41,106 bases of DNA from Flavobacteriales bacterium (lineage in GTDB: Bacteria; Bacteroidota; Bacteroidia; Flavobacteriales_D; Crocinitomicaceae), in contig CANLAQ010000025.1 of NCBI GenBank assembly GCA_947488235.1, forward strand, positions 1 through 41,106, in the 5' to 3' direction. Of this stretch, positions 1 to 8,119 are shown piece by piece. Every line of letters starts with the position of its first letter. Position 1 is the first letter of the stretch. Under the pieces are notes generated by a model. That model saw only the letters and a program-made list of their open reading frames with translations, was not told where the DNA came from and ran no database searches. A program made the position numbers and the translations under genes.

Positions 1-17
1 GCTGTTTCCTTATTCCT

Positions 18-127
18 CAATATTTCAATGAACTCTTTGTTGTAATCATTAACTTATTCCTAAATTAACAACTCATTAAATCCGCATTAAGTTATGACGC
101 GTTCGTCAATTGCGGGGTGCAAAGATA
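18..127 (-). promoter_or_regulatory. Leftward promoter and leader, probably of an rRNA operon outside the window
   Basis: On the minus strand a Bacteroidota -7 element TATCTTTG lies at 127-120, with ATTG 19 nt further upstream as the -33 element, behind a very A/T-rich tract at about 150-180. The transcript would begin with a GC-richer discriminator (GCACCCCGC) and contains a small TGACG/CGTCA hairpin near 97-110. Near the window edge the minus strand reads GAGTTCATTGAAATATTG (35-18), which resembles the boxA-like antitermination sequence in front of Bacteroidota 16S genes. No open reading frame of any length follows on the minus strand before the edge. That an rRNA operon follows is inference; the promoter itself is directly visible. 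Confidence 0.5.
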
Positions 128-265
128 CATACTCTTTTTGTTTTAGCAATCTTTTTTTGGAAAAAATTTTTGAAAACAGATTCTAATACCCGAAAACTGC
201 AGAAAGGTTACGATTTATTGAAATTTTATGGAATATTTTTACAACTTGCATCTAGGAAATAATAT

Positions 266-859
266 ATGTTAAACTTTAAGTCAAGTCATACAAAATTAAA
301 AGGCCTCACAGATGCTGAATTAATTTTCGCCTATAAAGCGAAGGGTGATAATAAATGTCTTGAAGTTTTTTACGATCGCTATGCCTACCTAGTTTATGGT
401 GTTTGCATGAAATATTTAAAGCAAACAGAAGATGCTGAAGATCTAACACTTATGATCTTTTCAGGATTAGGAGAGAAAATTAAAAAACATGAAATTCAAT
501 TTTTTAAATCTTGGCTTCATGTACTCGTTAGAAATGAATGCCTGATGAAGTTAAGGAAAAATTCATTTAATAATATAGCATTTGAAGATACTTTATTGGA
601 CAGTGAAATGTTAAATGAAACTGATTCTATATCTGAAAAAGAAATTTTAGAGCTTTCTATAAATGATTTAAATGCTTGCATTAATAAATTACAAATACAT
701 CAAAAAAATTGCATTCAAAAGTTTTATATAGACAAGAAAAGCTATCAAGAAATTTCATTTGAAGAAAATATGACGCTTAATGAAGTGAAAAGCCATCTTC
801 AAAATGGTAAAAGAAATTTAAAAATACTCATGACTAATCCAAATAAAAATGCTCAATAA
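266..859 (+). CDS. RNA polymerase sigma factor, ECF/sigma-70 family
   Basis: This 197-residue protein has the layout of an extracytoplasmic-function sigma factor. Region 2 covers about residues 15-95 and includes a YDRYAYLVYGVCMKYL segment followed by a DAED acidic motif. Region 4, about residues 130-190, is a helix-turn-helix with KSYQEISFEENMTLNEVKSHL and a basic tail. It should direct RNA polymerase to a small set of promoters. The length is normal for the family. The ATG at 266 is the first sensible start. Its last 11 nt overlap the next gene, a membrane protein with anti-sigma-like features, so the two are probably translationally coupled as regulator and sensor. It is transcribed away from the leftward promoter at 120-127. 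The regulon cannot be told from the sequence. Confidence 0.85.
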   Translation: MLNFKSSHTKLKGLTDAELIFAYKAKGDNKCLEVFYDRYAYLVYGVCMKYLKQTEDAEDLTLMIFSGLGEKIKKHEIQFFKSWLHVLVRNECLMKLRKNSFNNIAFEDTLLDSEMLNETDSISEKEILELSINDLNACINKLQIHQKNCIQKFYIDKKSYQEISFEENMTLNEVKSHLQNGKRNLKILMTNPNKNAQ

Positions 860-1868
860 AGAAAGCATAGGCAACTATATTAAAGGTGACGCTAAAGTGC
901 GCAATAAGATGGAACGCGCCACCTTTGACGAAAGTTTTGAATCAGAAGCACTTGATGGATGGGCACTAGAAGGTGCGGATCTGAATGCGATTGATAGCAT
1001 AAAGAAAAAGCTATACCCCAAAAAATTTGGGGCAATATCATTCAGTATAGTTTTTATTGTGTTTGTAATAACCCTTCTATTTGTTATCTCTCGGAATCAA
1101 CAAGATACTACAGCTGATCTTCTAACTAAAAACAATAAGAGTCAATTTCAAGCTAAGAATAATCTTAATAAGCATCAGGAAAAATTAAATATCACCAATC
1201 AACTTACAGAGCCTAAACAAATAAAAAAAGATTTTCGCGCTCAAAGAAAAATTAATCTAGCAGTTTCGTCTGATAATAATCTTAATAAGCCTGAAGAAAC
1301 CAGCTTCGAGAAACTACCAGTAAAGGAAATTGAGCCTATTAAGATCGAATTCAAGCCTTCCAATAAGGCGAAAGAGACCTATTTATTAGATTTTAAAGTT
1401 TTGGATTACCGCTATTATAGGAGTAGGCCATTAGATAAAAAAATCGATGTTCTGAATGGAACACCGGCGGATCAAGAAAGTAAAAACATCAGCGAGGTCG
1501 AACCGAAATATGCAGTTGAAGTTAGTTATTTTAATTTTCTTGAGAAGTCGCTGCACTATTTTGAAAAGAAAAAATACATTGAAGCTGCCTCACGATTTAA
1601 AGAAATACTGCAAACCTATCCAGATGATGTAAATGCCTTGTTTTATGGCGCGCTTTGCAACTACAACTCAGGTGAATTTTTAGAAGCAGAAAAATTATTA
1701 CTTAGACTTGAAATTAATAAGTTCACTAATTTTAAAGAGGAAAGTAAATGGTATCTATGTTTGACTTATAAATCACTAGAAAGAAAATCGCTTTATAGTA
1801 AATTAAAGGAGCAGATTATTCTAGAGAATGGATTCTATTCGAAAAAGGCGCGTGACTTAAAAGACTAG
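849..1868 (+). CDS. Single-pass membrane protein with TPR region, probable anti-sigma partner
   Basis: The 339-residue product has about 57 cytoplasmic residues, one transmembrane helix (about 60-80, rich in I, V, F and L), a long polar linker and a C-terminal tetratricopeptide-like region (about 225-300, including YFEKKKYIEAASRF). The N-terminus contains the sequence SEALDGWALEGAD. This resembles the short acidic ALEG segment found in many Bacteroidota membrane proteins encoded beside ECF sigma factors. The ATG at 849 lies inside the end of the sigma gene. From position and topology I infer that it holds the sigma factor at the membrane and senses something in the periplasm through the TPR part. 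No zinc-binding anti-sigma motif is visible. Its stop codon overlaps the convergent cytochrome gene within a shared CTAG (1865-1868). Confidence 0.65.
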   Translation: MLNKESIGNYIKGDAKVRNKMERATFDESFESEALDGWALEGADLNAIDSIKKKLYPKKFGAISFSIVFIVFVITLLFVISRNQQDTTADLLTKNNKSQFQAKNNLNKHQEKLNITNQLTEPKQIKKDFRAQRKINLAVSSDNNLNKPEETSFEKLPVKEIEPIKIEFKPSNKAKETYLLDFKVLDYRYYRSRPLDKKIDVLNGTPADQESKNISEVEPKYAVEVSYFNFLEKSLHYFEKKKYIEAASRFKEILQTYPDDVNALFYGALCNYNSGEFLEAEKLLLRLEINKFTNFKEESKWYLCLTYKSLERKSLYSKLKEQIILENGFYSKKARDLKD

Positions 1869-2224
1869 TTATTCAATTTTCCTTGATTGATCCAACATTG
1901 AACAAATTGAATTATTGAATCTGGTAAAGCAGGACCTCCTTGAGGCATTAAATTATATGATTGTCCATGCATTGAACCTATAATAGCTGTTGCATTATTC
2001 GAAATATTTGTGTGATTCGTCAAAGTATATGGAGTACTATTACCTATATCATGACATCCTGTACAATTTTGCTGAATGATTGGAAGTACTACCTGACTAA
2101 AGGAAACTGTATCAATACAATTAGGGTCAATTGTTGACTGAACTTTATCTTTTCTACAAGAACTCAAAGAAATAAAAATAGAAGCACAAAGGAAAATCGA
2201 GATAAGAATTTTGTTATTTTTCAT
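1865..2224 (-). CDS. Small c-type cytochrome lipoprotein
   Basis: The 119-residue protein has a lipoprotein signal peptide with a lipobox ending at Cys23 (LSSC). It has one heme-c attachment motif, CTGCH, at residues 54-58. A downstream MPQGG at about 93-97 supplies a plausible axial methionine. The C-terminal part (DSIIQFVQCWINQG) matches the usual end of short Bacteroidota cytochromes that continue with an amphipathic helix. It would be a membrane-anchored periplasmic electron carrier. It is the last gene of a four-gene minus-strand operon (DUF5777, YceI, four-TM protein, this gene), and its start overlaps the preceding gene by 11 nt. The redox partner is unknown; the YceI protein in the same operon belongs to a lipid- or quinone-binding family, which fits a redox role. 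Confidence 0.75.
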   Translation of the reverse strand: MKNNKILISIFLCASIFISLSSCRKDKVQSTIDPNCIDTVSFSQVVLPIIQQNCTGCHDIGNSTPYTLTNHTNISNNATAIIGSMHGQSYNLMPQGGPALPDSIIQFVQCWINQGKLNN

Positions 2225-2585
2225 TTTTTAAAAGTAAAGGGTGAAGTGAAAGCCAAAATAAGGGCACTATTAAATGTAATGGAATGGCAAATGCCGGAAA
2301 AAAATCTTCAAACTCATGATATATACGAGCCTGTATTGGAAATATAATACTTAATAAAGCAATCAATACAAGTGTTAAGTTAAAAATCAACATAGTTTTC
2401 TTTGTTTTGCAAAAAGCAGATAACCAAGTGATACTAAAGGATAGAAATACCATCACTGATAACAATCTCCACAAAGGCATTACTTCAGAAAAATCAAATA
2501 AATAAACCTGATATATTCTGAAATAAATAAAAGAAAATAAGACAGAAATTAAACTCAGTAGGAAAGCAAAATTTAATTTCGACAT
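2214..2585 (-). CDS. Small integral membrane protein with four predicted helices
   Basis: I do not recognise this 123-residue protein. It shows four hydrophobic segments at roughly residues 5-27, 40-58, 65-87 and 97-117, with short polar loops and a lysine-rich C-terminus (LLLKNEK). There are no obvious heme-ligand histidine pairs: the few histidines (for example in PLHLIVPLFWLSLHPLL near the C-terminus) lie in or near the last helix and could be ligands, but this is speculation. The start at 2585 lies 4 nt after the YceI stop, and its end overlaps the cytochrome start by 11 nt, so it is cotranscribed with both. Context suggests a membrane component of the same redox or envelope module. Confidence 0.6.
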   Translation of the reverse strand: MSKLNFAFLLSLISVLFSFIYFRIYQVYLFDFSEVMPLWRLLSVMVFLSFSITWLSAFCKTKKTMLIFNLTLVLIALLSIIFPIQARIYHEFEDFFPAFAIPLHLIVPLFWLSLHPLLLKNEK

Positions 2586-2589
2586 ACTT

Positions 2590-3129
2590 CTATTTTTGTT
2601 CGGCAGGAATAGAATAAATAATTTTCATTTTATCCGGTACCACATTACTTTTGTGTCCCACTTTAAATTCTAAACGATCTACATAGAAGGTTCCTTTAAA
2701 TATAATTTTTTTACCGTCCTTTGACTTCGTAGCAGGGATTACATATTCCTTTGTAATACCTTTCATGGTAATATTTCCTGTTATTTGATAATTGGAACCC
2801 ACTTTTTCAACTTTAGTAGATTTAAATTTAATGTTTGGATATTTTGATGCATTAAACCACTCTTCTATTTGGGCTTTCTTATTCATCATTCCATTACCCG
2901 TATTGATTGATGCAACCTCAATAGAAAGATTGAATTTTGAATCTGCAAGATTTGCTTCATCAAAAGCAATTGTGCCGTCTAATTTTTTAAATGAACCTGA
3001 AGGGTCTTTACTTTTAAACTCAATGGAATGACCTTCAATTACTTCAAAATTATCGATTGGAGCAAAGGTCAAAGCTGCTGAAGCAAATAAGATGCTTCCA
3101 AACATTAAATAGGAGATTTTTGTTTTCAT
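2590..3129 (-). CDS. YceI family periplasmic protein
   Basis: The 179-residue protein has a signal peptide (about residues 1-23) followed by a YceI lipocalin-like domain. Recognisable family features are the alternating beta strands, GTIAFDEANLADSKFNLSIE, the NKKAQIEEWFNASKYPNIKF segment (family consensus around a D/E-x-x-FD-x-x-K-P-x-x-x-F core) and ITGNITMKGITKEYVIP. YceI proteins bind polyisoprenoid or quinone-like lipids in the periplasm. It is second in the operon, starting 2 nt after the DUF5777 gene stop and ending 4 nt before the next start. Pairing with a cytochrome lipoprotein and an outer-membrane barrel suggests a role in envelope electron transfer or lipid handling, which is inference. 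Confidence 0.88.
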   Translation of the reverse strand: MKTKISYLMFGSILFASAALTFAPIDNFEVIEGHSIEFKSKDPSGSFKKLDGTIAFDEANLADSKFNLSIEVASINTGNGMMNKKAQIEEWFNASKYPNIKFKSTKVEKVGSNYQITGNITMKGITKEYVIPATKSKDGKKIIFKGTFYVDRLEFKVGHKSNVVPDKMKIIYSIPAEQK

Positions 3130-3131
3130 AA

Positions 3132-4025
3132 TTATTCTTTTGTGAATTTTCTACCAACGCAAAAACCAAGCCGAAATTGACCTAGAGACAATTTTTCTGT
3201 GGTATATGGAATAAATTGTAACTCACCAATACCACTTGAATTGGTGATGTTAATGGTGAAGTTATGACCAAAGGTAAACCACTCTAATGCAATCGCCATG
3301 CTATTGGTGGATCCTTGACGCATATTATCTGAACTAAATGCATGATAATACTCCCCTAAAATGGCAAATCTAGATGAAATTCGATAACGAATTGCTCCAC
3401 CCAATGCGAACAATTCATTATAATCATTTGCAGCTACATAATTTCTATGAACAAAAGTTGGCATGACAGAAAGACTTAGTTTATCATTAAATCTTCTTGC
3501 AATGTTAATTTGTGTGACATAGGAAAATCGATGTGACACTTTAGGAAAATGAGAAACAAGACTTTGATCAGAACTGGCAGTCATATAAGTAAATCCGCCC
3601 GTGCCCACTACGGTCATGGTAATTGGAGACACTCCCTTTTTTTGTTTTAAAACATTGTATTTTGCAAAGCCATCTAGTAAAGATCTGTAGGGACTTCCCG
3701 TTCCTTTACATCTACCAAACCCGACCATAAATTTTTCAGTAACACCATACTCTAATGCAATACGCATATCTGTTACATTATCAAAACCAAACATGGTTTG
3801 TACACCACCATTAGTTCCTGCAATGTCACCGAATTTGTGTTCAATTCTGAATTCCCATGTTTTTTTAGGCAGCATTTCGACAGAATGTCCATTAATTACT
3901 CGCGTGCCAGTAAAAGTATAATCCAATTCCTCTTCAGGAACAACAGGCTCGTCTTGTGAAAAACTAAATTGAGCCAAGAAAATAAAACTTAAGGCGAAAA
4001 AATAGGTGTAATGCTTCATCTTCAT
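3132..4025 (-). CDS. DUF5777 family beta-barrel outer-membrane protein
   Basis: The 297-residue protein has a signal peptide ending near FSFSQ (residue 24). It continues with strands typical of a small outer-membrane barrel, including the segment INGHSVEMLPKKTWEFRIEH and the glycine-rich turn GDIAGTNGG, which I associate with the Bacteroidota DUF5777 family. It is the first gene of the minus-strand operon with YceI, a four-TM protein and a cytochrome. Two methionine starts are possible (residues 1 and 3). It is divergent from the folate gene at 4127 with a 101-bp intergenic region. Function of the family is not established; cotranscription with YceI and a cytochrome is the main clue. Confidence 0.75.
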   Translation of the reverse strand: MKMKHYTYFFALSFIFLAQFSFSQDEPVVPEEELDYTFTGTRVINGHSVEMLPKKTWEFRIEHKFGDIAGTNGGVQTMFGFDNVTDMRIALEYGVTEKFMVGFGRCKGTGSPYRSLLDGFAKYNVLKQKKGVSPITMTVVGTGGFTYMTASSDQSLVSHFPKVSHRFSYVTQINIARRFNDKLSLSVMPTFVHRNYVAANDYNELFALGGAIRYRISSRFAILGEYYHAFSSDNMRQGSTNSMAIALEWFTFGHNFTINITNSSGIGELQFIPYTTEKLSLGQFRLGFCVGRKFTKE

Positions 4026-4114
4026 ATATATTTTGATGGTAAAATTAGGTATAAAGTTGATTTGAATAATAAAATAATTGTTTTTAGGAGCAATACAGAT
4101 TCAATCCAAATAGG

Positions 4115-4122
4115 TATTTTTG
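4115..4122 (+). promoter_or_regulatory. TAnnTTTG -7 element four nt before a start codon
   Basis: TATTTTTG is followed by AATT and then the ATG at 4127. With a transcription start a few nucleotides after the element, the mRNA would begin at or beside the ATG, so it would be leaderless. No good TTTG -33 element is visible at the usual distance. Confidence 0.5.
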
Positions 4123-4126
4123 AATT

Positions 4127-4693
4127 ATGAATAAAAAGGCTGATTTAAGGAATCTCTACAAGAAGAAAAGAAACCTTTTAAATTCAGAAATACTTGATCA
4201 AATTACGAAAAATTGTGTTGAGCAATTAAATCCATTTGATTTTAAAGGTAAAATCGTTTCTGTTTTTTTACCCATTCAAAAATTCAATGAAATTGACACC
4301 TCATCAATTATTCAAAGAATTATTAAAAGTGGCGGTACTGTCTGCGTTTCTCGTTCAGACTTTAAACAAAAGACAATGGAGTTTTTTATTTATCAAGGAC
4401 CTGCTCAAATGCAAGAAAATAGATTCGGGATTCCAGAGCCTAGCTATGGAAACAGTTGCGATATTCTGAAAATAGATTATGTATTTGTACCTCTATTGTG
4501 TTTTGATGCTGCAGGAAATCGGGTGGGTTATGGTCAAGGATTTTATGATAAATTCCTATCCTCCTGCAGGGATAATTGCATTAAAATTGGGCTCTCTCAT
4601 TTTGACCCGATAAACAAAATAGAAGATTGCAATGAAATGGATATAAAATTAGATTTTTGCATTACCCCAAATAAGACATATGCCTTCAGATAA
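4127..4693 (+). CDS. 5-formyltetrahydrofolate cyclo-ligase
   Basis: The 188-residue protein matches 5-formyltetrahydrofolate cyclo-ligase, which uses ATP to convert 5-formyl-THF to 5,10-methenyl-THF in one-carbon metabolism. The N-terminal basic helix (LRNLYKKKRNLL) and the nucleotide/phosphate-binding segment NRVGYGQGFYDKFL near residues 137-150 are the family signatures. The length is usual. The ATG at 4127 is supported by a TAnnTTTG element ending 5 nt earlier. The 3' end overlaps by 14 nt a short membrane-protein gene in another frame. The protein is soluble and cytoplasmic. Confidence 0.9.
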   Translation: MNKKADLRNLYKKKRNLLNSEILDQITKNCVEQLNPFDFKGKIVSVFLPIQKFNEIDTSSIIQRIIKSGGTVCVSRSDFKQKTMEFFIYQGPAQMQENRFGIPEPSYGNSCDILKIDYVFVPLLCFDAAGNRVGYGQGFYDKFLSSCRDNCIKIGLSHFDPINKIEDCNEMDIKLDFCITPNKTYAFR

Positions 4694-4853
4694 AAAAAAT
4701 CAAGGGCGCTACCATTTATTGATTATCTTTTTGATTCCTATTAATCTGGTAAGTTTTTTCTTATCAGAAAGTATCATGATTCCCATTATCACCTTGGCAC
4801 TTTCTATTGTGATTGCCTATTTTGTGCTTTTTCGTTCAAATAGAGGTGTGTAA
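4680..4853 (+). CDS. Small two-helix membrane protein (57 aa)
   Basis: A 57-codon frame starts with ATG at 4680 inside the end of the folate cyclo-ligase gene and stops at TAA 4851-4853. The product begins with a polar, basic segment (MPSDKKNQGR) and then has two hydrophobic stretches (about residues 12-28 and 31-51), ending in RSNRGV. It follows the positive-inside pattern of a genuine small membrane protein. The 14-nt overlap suggests translational coupling. It ends 9 nt before the convergent gene at 4862. I do not recognise a family, and it could be a chance frame in A/T-rich DNA, but the sensible topology and close packing favour a real gene. Confidence 0.5.
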   Translation: MPSDKKNQGRYHLLIIFLIPINLVSFFLSESIMIPIITLALSIVIAYFVLFRSNRGV

Positions 4854-4861
4854 TCAATAAT

Positions 4862-5221
4862 CTATTGTAGATAATTGTTGTAGAAATCCATTAAGGTATA
4901 AGTCCTATTATCGATAACTACATTTTGGATTTGATTCGCTCCAAGAAAACGCATAATAATCTTCCTGTTTTCCTGTGTATTTTCAATCATGCTGATTTTG
5001 GCAATCTTCGTTGTTTCAGAAAAATCAACTGTAAAATAATTTATATAATATTTTGCATATTGATCAACAGCATCTTTATTTGAATCATCAGGAAGTTTAA
5101 ATTCAAATTTTCCTACTTCTTTATCTCTAAAAAATTTAACTTTATTATCAATAGTTGCTTCTTGAGACAACAAAACTAATGAAGTAAAGGTGAAGAATAA
5201 AAGTGAAAATATAGTTTTCAT
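4862..5221 (-). CDS. Unknown exported protein
   Basis: This 119-residue protein is not recognised. It has a clear signal peptide (MKTIFSLLFFTFTSLVLLSQ) with likely cleavage near residue 20, giving a mature protein of about 99 residues. The mature part is charged, alternates short strands and helices, and contains no cysteine. It is predicted to be a small soluble periplasmic protein. It stands alone, convergent with the small membrane gene on its 3' side and divergent from rnhB (48 bp between the starts). Confidence 0.65.
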   Translation of the reverse strand: MKTIFSLLFFTFTSLVLLSQEATIDNKVKFFRDKEVGKFEFKLPDDSNKDAVDQYAKYYINYFTVDFSETTKIAKISMIENTQENRKIIMRFLGANQIQNVVIDNRTYTLMDFYNNYLQ

Positions 5222-5269
5222 AAAAATAGATTTTAGCTAATATAATTATAAATTTAAAAATTGGTTACT

Positions 5270-5860
5270 ATGAATTCCCTTTTATTTTGTTTGAATGAAA
5301 ATTTATTAGAAGCAGGCTGCGATGAGGCAGGTAGAGGATGTCTAGCTGGGCCGGTTGTTGCTGCCGCAGTGATATTGCGCAAGCCTATTGAGGGTTTACT
5401 GGATTCTAAAAAATTAAATGAAAAACAGAGACGCTCCTTAAGAATTCAAATAGAAAAAGAGGCCTTGTCTTATGCAGTTGCTGTAGTATCACCCAGAAGG
5501 ATTGAAGAAATAAATATTCTTAATGCAAGCATTGAGGCAATGCAAATCGCTTTAAGTGAATTAAAAACACAGCCGGAATCTATCCTTGTAGATGGGAATA
5601 GATTCAAATCCTATGAAAACATCCCACATACATGTGTGATTAAAGGCGATGATAAATTTCAATCGATTGCTGCAGCATCAATTCTAGCAAAGACATACAG
5701 AGATGAAATTATGTTGGAATTACATCATGAATTTCCAGAATACCAATGGAAGAAAAATAAAGGATATCCAACGATTGCTCATCGCTCGGCTATTGAAGAA
5801 CAGGGTGCCTGTATTCATCATCGCAAAACCTTTCAATTGTTATCGAATAAACCCAAATAA
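5270..5860 (+). CDS. rnhB: Ribonuclease HII
   Basis: The 196-residue protein matches RNase HII, which removes RNA from RNA-DNA hybrids and nicks at single ribonucleotides in DNA. The catalytic D-E pair sits in CDEAGRGCLAGPV (residues 17-29), a further acidic residue is in VDGN, and the last is in LAKTYRDE. The KGYPT-H-A-I and GxxxxHRKTF elements near the C-terminus are typical. A TTG codon at 5261 is in frame three codons earlier, but the ATG at 5270 puts the conserved core at its normal distance from the N-terminus, so I use it. It has no close operon partner; the next gene begins 95 nt downstream with its own promoter element. Confidence 0.92.
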   Translation: MNSLLFCLNENLLEAGCDEAGRGCLAGPVVAAAVILRKPIEGLLDSKKLNEKQRRSLRIQIEKEALSYAVAVVSPRRIEEINILNASIEAMQIALSELKTQPESILVDGNRFKSYENIPHTCVIKGDDKFQSIAAASILAKTYRDEIMLELHHEFPEYQWKKNKGYPTIAHRSAIEEQGACIHHRKTFQLLSNKPK

Positions 5861-5930
5861 TGTATTTAAAGTAAACAATTTGATGTTCATTTATTCTTAA
5901 CCTAAAGAGAGAATGGAGCTGATTTGGAGG

Positions 5931-5938
5931 TAATTTTG
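5931..5938 (+). promoter_or_regulatory. TAnnTTTG promoter element before the 720-aa gene
   Basis: TAATTTTG lies 16 nt before the ATG at 5955. This gives a short but present leader, unlike the four-nt cases elsewhere in the window. A convincing -33 TTTG at the right spacing is not seen. Confidence 0.45.
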
Positions 5939-5954
5939 CTCTAAATAAATAAAC

Positions 5955-8117
5955 ATGTTCAAGAGAATTTCTAGTATAATAGTTTTAATCCTTTGTCTGT
6001 GTTGGATCATTTATGCAGCATTGGCAGTTTTAAAACCCAGTGCAGGCAATGACTTTTTATGTTCCTTTGGAACAGAGGACAGTACTGTTCTAGCGATTCA
6101 TCATGTTGATGAATTTGGTTGGGAAAATACAAGTTTCTCAACTTTAGGGAGCAATAAAGATCTTTATGCTTCCATTGCGAAAAATCTACCTCGAAACAAT
6201 TCAGTTTTTATAAGTCAAAATAGGCCGTTAATTGTAATTGAAATTAATGAAAAATGGACCAAAGGTTTAGTCACTACTTTATTAAAAAAAGGAATATTTC
6301 CTTTTGAAATGACTGGATTAAACGCCTTCAAATACGGTAAATACATTGGTAATTATAGAGGTAAGCAGCTTATTATTTACAATAATGAATTGACAATTGA
6401 CGCACTTAAAAATCAAGCATTTAAAACCGATCATCAAGCCAGTTTTTCAATGGTAGATTTTAGAAATGAAAAAGTAGAAATATCAGATATTTATCAGAAA
6501 GAGGACGCTCAAATAAGTTATAAATGGAGTTCTTATAAAATTAAAAAGAAAAAATTAATCGATGATAGAGATGGGTTTTCTGAGGTCATACCTAAGGCTT
6601 TTGAAAGTTATCATTTTTACGAAAAAAACTATTTAGCAGCTGAAGATCAACTATTTAAAAAATCAGTGTTGACTAAATGTATCGCAACAGGTATCGTTGA
6701 ACTCAGAATAAATGGAGGAGTTGTATACATTTTTGATTTGATAGACGGACAAAGTCCTATACAAGCCATGAATGAAAAAATGAATTTGAATGAAGAAAAT
6801 GGAAGCTTTGCTTTCTTCAAATCAATCGCTCTGATGACTGATAATATAGCGTTGAGGAAGACCGGTGGTTATGTTTCTGAATTAAATGGTTTTGCAATGG
6901 TCTCAGATGATAAAGCGATTCTTGACATAGTTTTAACTGAAATTGAAATGGGACATACCCTATCTACCAATAATGAATTATTTGATCGCTTTCATTATTA
7001 CCTGCCCGTCATTATCTCTGAGCGTTTCATTTCCAATAATAGTGCTTATTCTGTAAGCGCTTTCAACCTTAAAAAAGTTCAAACTTCTGTCAAGTTAGGA
7101 GCCCAAAAAGCTGACACATCAAGCGAAGAAGAGAAAGATTATTTTACCATGAACCCTGGAAGTAATATTCTATTGTTTACAGCATTAGCAGGAAGAGGTA
7201 ATCTAGTTGTATTTACGGAAAATCAAGTTCTTCAAGGATACAAAAACGGTATAAAAAAATGGTCGCATCCTTGTTCTAGTCCATTGAAATTAGCCCCTAA
7301 AAAACTAGAGTATTCCAACGATGAAAGTGAACATATTGGATTGTTATTTGACAATAATTGTGAAATTATCGACAAGATGGGGCGGAATATTTTGAATATT
7401 AAAGGTGAATTTGACTTAAATCCAATTCGAATTAAAAATAAAGACGCACTTCAATATCTATTAATTCATAACAAACAACTTCTTGCTTATAATGAAAAAG
7501 GAGCTAAACTTTTTTCAATCAATGAAAAAGAAGATATTGAAATGTACCATGCTTTCATCGTAAAGAATAAGGTGTATTGTGCAATAAAAACTAAAACAAA
7601 TTATAGCATCATCGACATTAATACGAAGAAAATAATTCGTTCTGCTTCAATTGCTCTGAACTCGACTAATTTCAATCTTCATGAAAATGGGGATTTAACA
7701 TTTATCGAAGGGAATAGCTTCTTCCTATTGCAATCAAATGGAACGAAAAAAACAATGTCAATAGATGCCGTTTGGGAACTGCAAAAAAGTTATGTAGAGC
7801 AAAATGTTCTGTATTTACTCTATACAAATGGGTCGCAACTAAAGCTCATAAACAATCTAGGTAAGATAATTTGGAATAAATCAATTCCAGTAAGAGAGTT
7901 TTCAAATATTTCAACGACTAAGATTGGAAATGAGATATTGATTGCGATTTTTGATGGTGTCGAAAATAAAGTTTTATTTTACACCTCTAAAGGAGAAAAA
8001 TTAAATACAAATATTAAACATGCAAGTACAGAAGTTCAAGTAACTCCTTTTGGAGCGTCAGGAACCTCAACAACAACGCTTTTAGGGAATTTACTAATAC
8101 AATATAATAGCTATTAA
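5955..8117 (+). CDS. Large membrane-anchored protein of unknown function (720 aa)
   Basis: I do not recognise this family. The N-terminus carries one hydrophobic segment (about residues 5-27) that is either a signal peptide or a membrane anchor, so the remaining 690 residues are extracytoplasmic. The N-terminal half (about 40-390) has mixed alpha/beta character with segments such as LRKTGGYVSELNGFAMVSDDKAILD. The C-terminal half (about 400-715) is built of short beta-rich units with recurring aromatic-polar turns (for example LLFDNNCEIIDKMGRNILNI, LAYNEKGAKLFSI and NNLGKIIWNKSI), which look like beta-propeller blades. It ends 2 nt before the DUF5723-OmpA gene and is surely cotranscribed with it. 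A role in assembling or supporting that outer-membrane protein is possible but unproven. Confidence 0.6.
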   Translation: MFKRISSIIVLILCLCWIIYAALAVLKPSAGNDFLCSFGTEDSTVLAIHHVDEFGWENTSFSTLGSNKDLYASIAKNLPRNNSVFISQNRPLIVIEINEKWTKGLVTTLLKKGIFPFEMTGLNAFKYGKYIGNYRGKQLIIYNNELTIDALKNQAFKTDHQASFSMVDFRNEKVEISDIYQKEDAQISYKWSSYKIKKKKLIDDRDGFSEVIPKAFESYHFYEKNYLAAEDQLFKKSVLTKCIATGIVELRINGGVVYIFDLIDGQSPIQAMNEKMNLNEENGSFAFFKSIALMTDNIALRKTGGYVSELNGFAMVSDDKAILDIVLTEIEMGHTLSTNNELFDRFHYYLPVIISERFISNNSAYSVSAFNLKKVQTSVKLGAQKADTSSEEEKDYFTMNPGSNILLFTALAGRGNLVVFTENQVLQGYKNGIKKWSHPCSSPLKLAPKKLEYSNDESEHIGLLFDNNCEIIDKMGRNILNIKGEFDLNPIRIKNKDALQYLLIHNKQLLAYNEKGAKLFSINEKEDIEMYHAFIVKNKVYCAIKTKTNYSIIDINTKKIIRSASIALNSTNFNLHENGDLTFIEGNSFFLLQSNGTKKTMSIDAVWELQKSYVEQNVLYLLYTNGSQLKLINNLGKIIWNKSIPVREFSNISTTKIGNEILIAIFDGVENKVLFYTSKGEKLNTNIKHASTEVQVTPFGASGTSTTTLLGNLLIQYNSY

Positions 8118-8119
8118 TT

